From: Agaricus subrufescens
Lineage: Eukaryota > Basidiomycota > Agaricomycetes > Agaricales > Agaricaceae
Assembly: GCA_029945375.1 (NCBI GenBank)
Contig: CM057060.1
Location: forward strand, 620,001-684,000
DNA: 64,000 nt
Direction of reading: 5' to 3'
Part shown: piece by piece, positions 57,972 to 64,000 of the stretch
Layout of the letters: each line of letters begins with the position of its first letter
Position numbering within the stretch: position 1 is the first letter of the stretch
The notes under the pieces: generated by a model
The model's input: only the letters and a program-made list of their open reading frames with translations
Told to the model about the DNA's origin: nothing
Databases searched by the model: none
Program-made: the position numbers and the translations under genes

Positions 57972-60281
57972 TCATTCAACAAGCTTCCTTTCTTCTTCAA
58001 AGAACCGTATTTTCTCAAGGGGAACTATCTGACAGCCCCGAAATGAGGTGAGTGAACGAGTGAGTCAGCAATGCATGGCACACGCACCTCTGTTTTCTTC
58101 CACCATTTCCAACCAAAATAAAGTATGGGAGCGATCACCAATATACCATATGAAAAAATGAATGTCACTGTGTTCCAATGGCCTTTCAAGAAGAGGGTAT
58201 ACTGGTACACAAACACAATAAGGAGAAGAGCCACGCATGAATAGTATCTGCATCCAGTGCTGTTTAGATGAGGAGGGTGATAATCATACAATGTACTCAC
58301 GCAGAGAATGGTTGGAGGTAAGTACGATATGGCAGTTCCGTTCTGGGTATTCCTTGAAGTTTCATAGCCTGTATTGAGGTGTAAGAAATCGCAAGCCTAA
58401 CCCAAAGCAATCCATATCTCACTTTATAAAATCGTATATATGCAAGAGAAATAAATGCTCGAGCCAAGATTCCGGCAGAAGACAGTAAGTTAAGGAGCCT
58501 AATGGTGAAGGTCAAAAACCTTATGTATGGGACAATAAAGGGCACTCACCAGTTGAGCACTAGAGTTCCCCTTTCTGATACCTGCATGAAGGCTTCGGTT
58601 TATGAGAGATTAGTGGATATATTGGCACGAAACAAGCCTCACCAAGTAAAGAGAACAGGACCATGATTATGACGCTATATATTGGCACTCCTCTCTTAGT
58701 GCACTTCGCCAATATTTTAGGAGCCTTCCCTTCAAGAGCGAGGCCAAAGAGGATTCTACTTCCAATGTAGAAATAGGTATTTCCAGCCGAGAAGACAGAG
58801 GAGAGCACGAGGGCATTTACGATATGTGGTAGCACCTTAATCTTCAGTCGTCCCATTGCCATCACGAAGGGAGATGCACCAACTCCGGGCTTCGGATTGA
58901 TAACAGATTCGACCAAGTTAGGGTCATTATAGGGTATCAGCGTACCAACACAGATGGCACCAAGGATGAAAAATATAGCAAGACGATGTACTGTAGTGCT
59001 GAATGCTCTGGGCATCGTTTTGCGTGGGTCCTCTGCTTCTCCTGCAGCGATGGCAACATAATCTGGCCCTAAAAACACCTTTCGTCAGTTATCCACGAAA
59101 GGCCAACCAGCTTGTCGAATTTACGACGTACCAACAATGATCAACGCCGCTTGGATCAAACAAGCCGCGAAACCATGGAAATGTCCCACAGGACCTGTGC
59201 CGATATATTCCGCAAAGGGAGCTCCAGGCACGCTATCAGCTAGAACGAAATGAGAGACAGGAAGGGATAGACATGTATCGTCTTACAGCTCCAATAACGA
59301 AATCCAAATTTATCGTGTAGAGGATTAACGCCGACCATCACGAAAAAGGTGAATGCTATGAGACCAATCATCAAGATTACTTTCCCCATAGATAGCCAGA
59401 ACTCAGATTCTATAGTTCAATGCATGAGCCAGTCAGAGTATGAGGTGGACATGATGTACTTACCCCCATAGAATCGAACAGCAAAGAAGTTGAGAAAGCT
59501 AGTACACAAGGTCAGATAAGGGAATAAATGACGGTGAAAACTTACATATAAAGGACTATAAGAGCAGCACTCATCGCTGCGACCGGTATCTTATCTGTCC
59601 AATAACGGAGGATCAGGTTGAATGCGACAATCTCGAATGGTAGTGCTGTTGCCTGGGTGAGGAAATAGATCCACCCAGTACAGAAACCAAGAGCAGGGTC
59701 GACAAAATGATCTATAAAGCGTATCTAAAAACAAGGGAGAGACGATTAGCATCATTTTGGAGGAAGCCTTGCTCGACATACAAAAGGAGAAGAAATGGGC
59801 ATCCAAACCACCATTTCCGCTAGATGTACGAAGATGAGATAGCGTGGTGGCTTCAAGGCTTCAAAATATCGTACCTAGGCAATTGTTAAACGCGAGTATA
59901 ACTGTGCACCATAAGACAAATGCAATCAGCAAGTTCGCAGGCCCTCCCTGAGTCAGTGGCGTTCCGATCTGCACGAACAAGAGCGTGCCAATCGTTCCTA
60001 GTAGCGAAGGTTAATTCAATCAACATTAAAATGCGCGAGGTAACGCACCTCCGATAGCCAAGAGAGATATATGCCGGCTCTTTGTTGTAATAAGTATCAT
60101 CCCCTTGGTTGAATCAGGTTCAAGATACCTTTAAGGTTCTTTGCGTCTCGTCAACGAGCCCTGCGTTGTCGTAGGTAAAAGAACGAGAGGGTCCAGCGCT
60201 ATGAACGCTATGAATGCTGTGTGTGCTACTCCCACTGCTCTTAAGATATTTTGGATCGTCGTCTTGTAAAATTTCCCGCAT
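57972..60281 (-). CDS. Amino acid permease (YAT family), copy 2
   Basis: Paralogue of copy 1 with the same exon layout. Start MREILQDDDPKYLKSSGSST at 60281, a longer Ser-rich tail, then RHISLLAIGGTIGTLLFVQIGTPL. Conserved segments: EMVVWMPISSPFVRFIDHFVDPALGF, GPDYVAIAAGEAEDPRKTMPRAF, PYNDPNLVESV, PHIVNALVLSSVFSAGNTYFYIGSR and LALEGKAPKILAKCTKRGVPIYS. The C-terminus after the last intron is IVPLEKIRFFEEERKLVE. All introns I checked are GT-AG. Function is uptake of amino acids; specificity cannot be read. Confidence 0.9.
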
Positions 60282-63200
60282 CGTCTGGATGTTAATCTTG
60301 CGGAATCGTAGAGGCGGAAAGGGGGATAGGAGTGGAAACCCGCATGGTTAAGACTGGTTTATATTTAACAATCTGAGCGTCTCGTATAGATCCACATATG
60401 GGAATGGTTGACCCGCTCCACTTCCCAGGTAGCGTTCAAAGAGATGAAATGCCACTGAAGTCCGGCCTGTTTGAGCATTGGCCATCATATCCGCTGCCAT
60501 AAAAATAGATGAAGTCACCGTTAATCAAGGCCGTGGATGTTCAATCGATGACGTGTTTCTATTTAGAAAGTGAGAAACCATTCCAATCAGAAAAATGGAG
60601 CGCCGCTTGACAACCTCGACGTCAAAAGGCCCCAGGAAATCCAGACAAGTATCAGCCAATACGGGCACTAGGCCGGAGCCAAAGCCGGATAATATTTTTA
60701 ACTAAGCAGAGATGTTATGTGCAGAAGATTTACCCATCTTTATCTGAGTTTCACGTTCATTAATGGATGTCAGCAAATTCAGGTATCGTTAATTTGACCT
60801 CACTTACAAACAAGCAGTGGAGGACTTGAATATCTTGGTGTATTTTTGTCCAATCTGTAGAGCCAGGTCAAAGAGAAGAAGTTGTAAGGGCAAAACTTCA
60901 AGAATCCGGCCATAACCTGTAGCCGTAGGCATAATCCAGGGATCCCATGTCAAACCGCTGATAGTAAGATCTATGCAGAATGTCGTAGAGAAACCATTCC
61001 ACGCGGTTAGAATCTCTAGATGAATTTGCTGTCACAGGCACGGCAAAATTAACAGCCATCGGCGCCGACGCTACCTCTCACTAGAAATATACCAGGGCTC
61101 TGAGCACTCAAGAAACATTGACCACCAAATAAGAACTACCGACTTATATATGACTACTTGAGTACTCAGTTTAGTGACCTAGGCTCCCGGGGCTACAATG
61201 CTGGAAAACACGGTGAGCGACATCCACGGCCTTATGCTGGGAGAAATGATCCTGACAAGAAAATTGTTGTTCGGTCGGGACCAGTCCAACGCTTGAAACC
61301 GAACCCTAAGCGAATAGCTGAAGAACAGAATATTGCCAAGAGTATTCAGGAATCGAGATGGTAGGCTCACTGAGTATGACAGGACCTTCAACGCACTTAG
61401 CGATCACTCTCTTTTCTTCTCCTTGTTGATTTTTTAGGCTGAGATCGAGAACTTCAGAATACTAGGAGCGAACATTAGATCGGCCAAGCTCTCCGGTGGG
61501 CCTTACCAACGACGGTCTTCCGTAATTGAAATTGATGGAGTGGAAAAGAATTGTCAAATGCACAAGAGAGTGGAGCCCCACTTTAGTCAATCAAATGACA
61601 AACTGGGATATCTTGAGGTCATAAGCTTGGCAGTAATAGAATTCATACCATGTCTCCACAAGAAAGGATCAGAATCCCACGGCATCTGGCCGATTGGTCC
61701 ATTCCTTATTCCCACAAGCCGAAGGCCAGGCCATCGAGTCTCCGACCTCACGGCCAACGAATTTGGCTGAAGGCGGAGTTAAGTATTCGAGGACGATGGG
61801 GGAGATATTCCGAGAGGCAGCCTGACCTGGGAAGCCAAATTTGAATGGTTTTGTCCCCCAACAGAGGCCTAAGTGGCCTAGAGTCTTCACTTCATCTTAT
61901 TGAAGCACAAGTCCCCTGAGTAACTGCCGGTTTTCAAATTCTAAAGTATCAATACTTATATGATCGCCACGGACGACACTCAATAAAAGTTTCATCATGC
62001 CGCGTTGAAATTGCACTCCCCATGACTTTCCCATGAAAGTCGTGAGAGCCACCTAGACAGAACTTAATCACCGATCCCGAAAAGAAAAGAAAAAAACTGA
62101 CCATATAACCCGAAGGATGCGAGAATTTGAGCCATAATTAAACTTGCAGGAACGAAAAGTCCCTGGATGGGCCATGTGTCGAATTAGCCGGCACCGTAGT
62201 AAATGCAAAGTAAATAACTATTCTTAGAATGCTACTCGGGAGCGTTCATGGCAGGTTCATGGTGTACCTTAGCGTCCTATTTTCACTATATCTCCCCTAT
62301 CACCTGCCCCGAACCGGCGCCAAGCCAAGCCGTATAATGAAACGGCGATCGTTCAGTTGGACCAAATAGGGGCGGTCCCGGGATAGCAAGTATCAAAGAT
62401 GATAGAGGTGGCGCAACTGAAGACATAGAAAGTTCGCATATCATGATCAGTAGCGAGATAAAGTGAGCACATATAGAAAGGTATGTATTGCACTTAGATA
62501 TAGCCCCGGTAGTAACAGGACTTTTGAGAAGTACAGCTCAGGGTAAGTAGCTCTGTAGGTGGCTGGTAATGAATGCTTGATGGTGAGGGTAAGGCCAGTT
62601 TAATCGAGAGTAGGCATTGAGTTGATTCCAGGTGTAGCCTGAATAAGAGGTTGTACGTTTTGATCTAGAGCAATAGCGGCCTGAAGGGCGAGTGAAACTA
62701 CACCCACAGCGGTTATGGCAGGAGAAACAAGCTTCACAAGTTCCAGCATATTTTTACGTCAACTTCTTTCGCACGTCCTTTCACATTTCACCACAGCAGA
62801 AAGCACAATGACTCATTCACGAAAATAAGAGTGCCTATAGTAAAAACGACGCGTAGACCTTTACACGACTAGCGAAGCAGTGCCCAGAAAAGGATTAGTA
62901 ATATGTTCCATCCCAGAATAATAACAACGGGTCCAATATTTAAAAAAAAGAGAGTAAGAGCACAAAAAAATGGAAAAAAAAAAGAAGACGAAGATGTCCG
63001 CAAAATGCGAAAATAGTTCATTAAATGCGGGGTATCACCAAAATTGCAATACAATGACGAAAGAGAAAAGGGTTGTCCTTGAATAAATTTGACAGCGTCC
63101 CAATGTTAAAAATGAGAGAAAAGATTTGAAAGACGAACCGACCCGCCATATCGCGGTATACCCCGAAAGTTCTCCCAACTAAGTCTTATCCAAACAAAGT
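60282..63200. other. Gene-poor 2.9 kb
   Basis: Promoter of permease 2 and 3' flank of the LIM gene. Two open stretches on the plus strand (61158-61364 and about 61438-61770) could be remnants of one split gene, but no phase-consistent splice joins them and no family is recognised. The remaining sequence shows nothing I can support. Confidence 0.4.
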
Positions 63201-64000
63201 TCAAAGTAGATCACTTAAATCCCCTCCACCTTCCTCATTCCCTCCAGTACTGGAAAGGTTCATAAATCTTGTTATACGTTTCTTCGCCTTGGATGTCTGC
63301 ACCCACTCCTCTTCTTCATCTTGCTCTCTACATGCTTGTGCTGCGTGCCCCTCACACATCATCTTCCCGTCAACTTCCCAGTACTCCTTCAATCGTTCCT
63401 CGCAGGGAACGGGACCTGGATATTCGCAGGTCATATGTTCTGGATGATATCTTTCACCCGTGTGGGAGAGGGCACAGGGTCCCTCAATAGGTTGTCCGCA
63501 ACGAGCAGCAGCACATAATGACCGGTTAGCTTCGTGATAGTGGTAAGCGCATAAAGGTTTGCCGTCAAACACATAGAACGACTTGTCAGGGAAAGGTTTC
63601 TGCAAGTATTAATATCAGACTCGATGTATCGTATGCTGTTAAAAATGGTACTTACGTGGCAGACGTGACAATTGAAACACTCTTTGTGATACTTACCCTT
63701 CAATTGACCATCAGATGATGAGACAGCCTGCTTTTCAATTGGCAGCATACAACGGCGGCACTACGACTTCTATCAGACAGAGGGAAAATCCGAAGGAAAA
63801 TTGGGGCAGACCTTCGGTAGATACATGTTCTTCCAACACGTCTCACACAATGCTCCTCCAGTATCAACCCTAATCCACCTCCCATCAACTATTGTCTTCT
63901 GACACCGCAAGCAAATCCTCGTCCTCGGAGTTTTTTCATGATGAGGCTGCGACTTAGACTCGTTCGTGGTCTTTGATCGAGTCGGAAGTTTTGGAGGCTT
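63201..64000 (-). CDS. LIM-domain protein, 5' part beyond window
   Basis: The 3' portion of a zinc-binding adaptor gene. Three exons are visible: 64000 to about 63828 (partial), about 63755-63657, and 63600-63201. After a basic linker (KPPKLPTRSKTTNESK), CLRCQKTI...CETCWKNMYLPK forms a first zinc module. Then come a LIM domain (CRRCMLPIEKQ...YHKECFNCHVCHKPF...GKPLCAYHYHEAN) and a second one (CAAARCGQPI...RYHPEHMTCEYPG...GKMMCEGHA). The tail is acidic and ends GGGDLSDLL. Fungal LIM proteins of this layout (paxillin-like or Rho-GAP-linked) act in polarity or cytoskeleton, but the missing N-terminus prevents assignment. Confidence 0.85.

Noticed and set aside
1..64000. A metabolic or defence gene cluster spanning the window
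   Set aside because: Apart from duplications, neighbours belong to unrelated housekeeping processes; no backbone biosynthetic enzyme is present.

Overview
The window looks like nuclear DNA of a mushroom-forming basidiomycete (Agaricomycetes, by inference). Nearly every gene is split by GT-AG introns of about 40-90 nt, genes are tightly packed on both strands with short divergent promoters and convergent 3' ends, and typical fungal families are present: a NACHT NTPase, GH17 glucanases, a cutinase, an Asi-type RING ligase, YAT-type amino acid permeases and an Agaricomycete-specific family. I saw no rRNA, tRNA, CRISPR array or prokaryotic signal. Exon joins were worked out by hand from reading frame plus splice signals; no search was run.

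Left third (1-19.3 kb): a repeatedly rearranged direct duplication. The functional set is a divergent pair DCTN6 (-) / Tim17-like (+) at 10.1-11.9 kb and a tandem pair of WD40 genes, WDR53-like and UTP21, at 14.2-19.25 kb. A decayed second set lies to the left: DCTN6/Tim17-like at 1-905, WDR53-like/UTP21 at 6.8-10 kb fused across a deletion. Further UTP21 pieces, a broken copy of a NACHT-gene first exon and the 5' end of a Ty1/copia element sit between. The left copies are strongly depleted in CpG.

The most unusual locus is the NACHT gene at 3.9-6.15 kb (minus). Its 3' side runs into about 1.85 kb of tandem 73-bp units. Each readable unit, including strongly diverged ones at the far end, is a 70-nt intron (GTAAGT-like donor, CTNAC/CTAAT-like branch site, pyrimidine tract, AG) plus exactly 3 nt in phase 0. 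This reads as a chain of introns separated by single-codon microexons, ending in an open exon at 1808-1979. A stretch of 1.97 kb (393-2360) that includes this end contains no CpG that I could find.

19.3-30 kb: housekeeping genes. SRPRB (divergent from UTP21), two members of a cyclin-like paralogous family, NOC4, a glia maturation factor (GMF) gene and an MFS transporter.

30-36.5 kb: two tandem GH17 glucanase genes with conserved promoters, a small possible membrane protein, and a third cyclin-like paralogue with a damaged splice site. 36.6-43 kb: an Asi-type RING membrane ubiquitin ligase, mitochondrial ribosomal protein mS38/Cox24, and a conserved fungal protein with PB1-like and retropepsin-like regions. 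43-48 kb: a gene-poor stretch, an Agaricomycete family protein and an F-box protein.

48-64 kb: UBC9, SNU13, two gamma-glutamylcyclotransferase-like genes flanking a secreted cutinase, proteasome beta5 (PRE2), two tandem amino acid permeases, a gene-poor 2.9 kb, and the 3' end of a LIM-domain gene cut by the window edge. Apart from the duplicated material these are independent housekeeping and secretory genes, not a pathway cluster.
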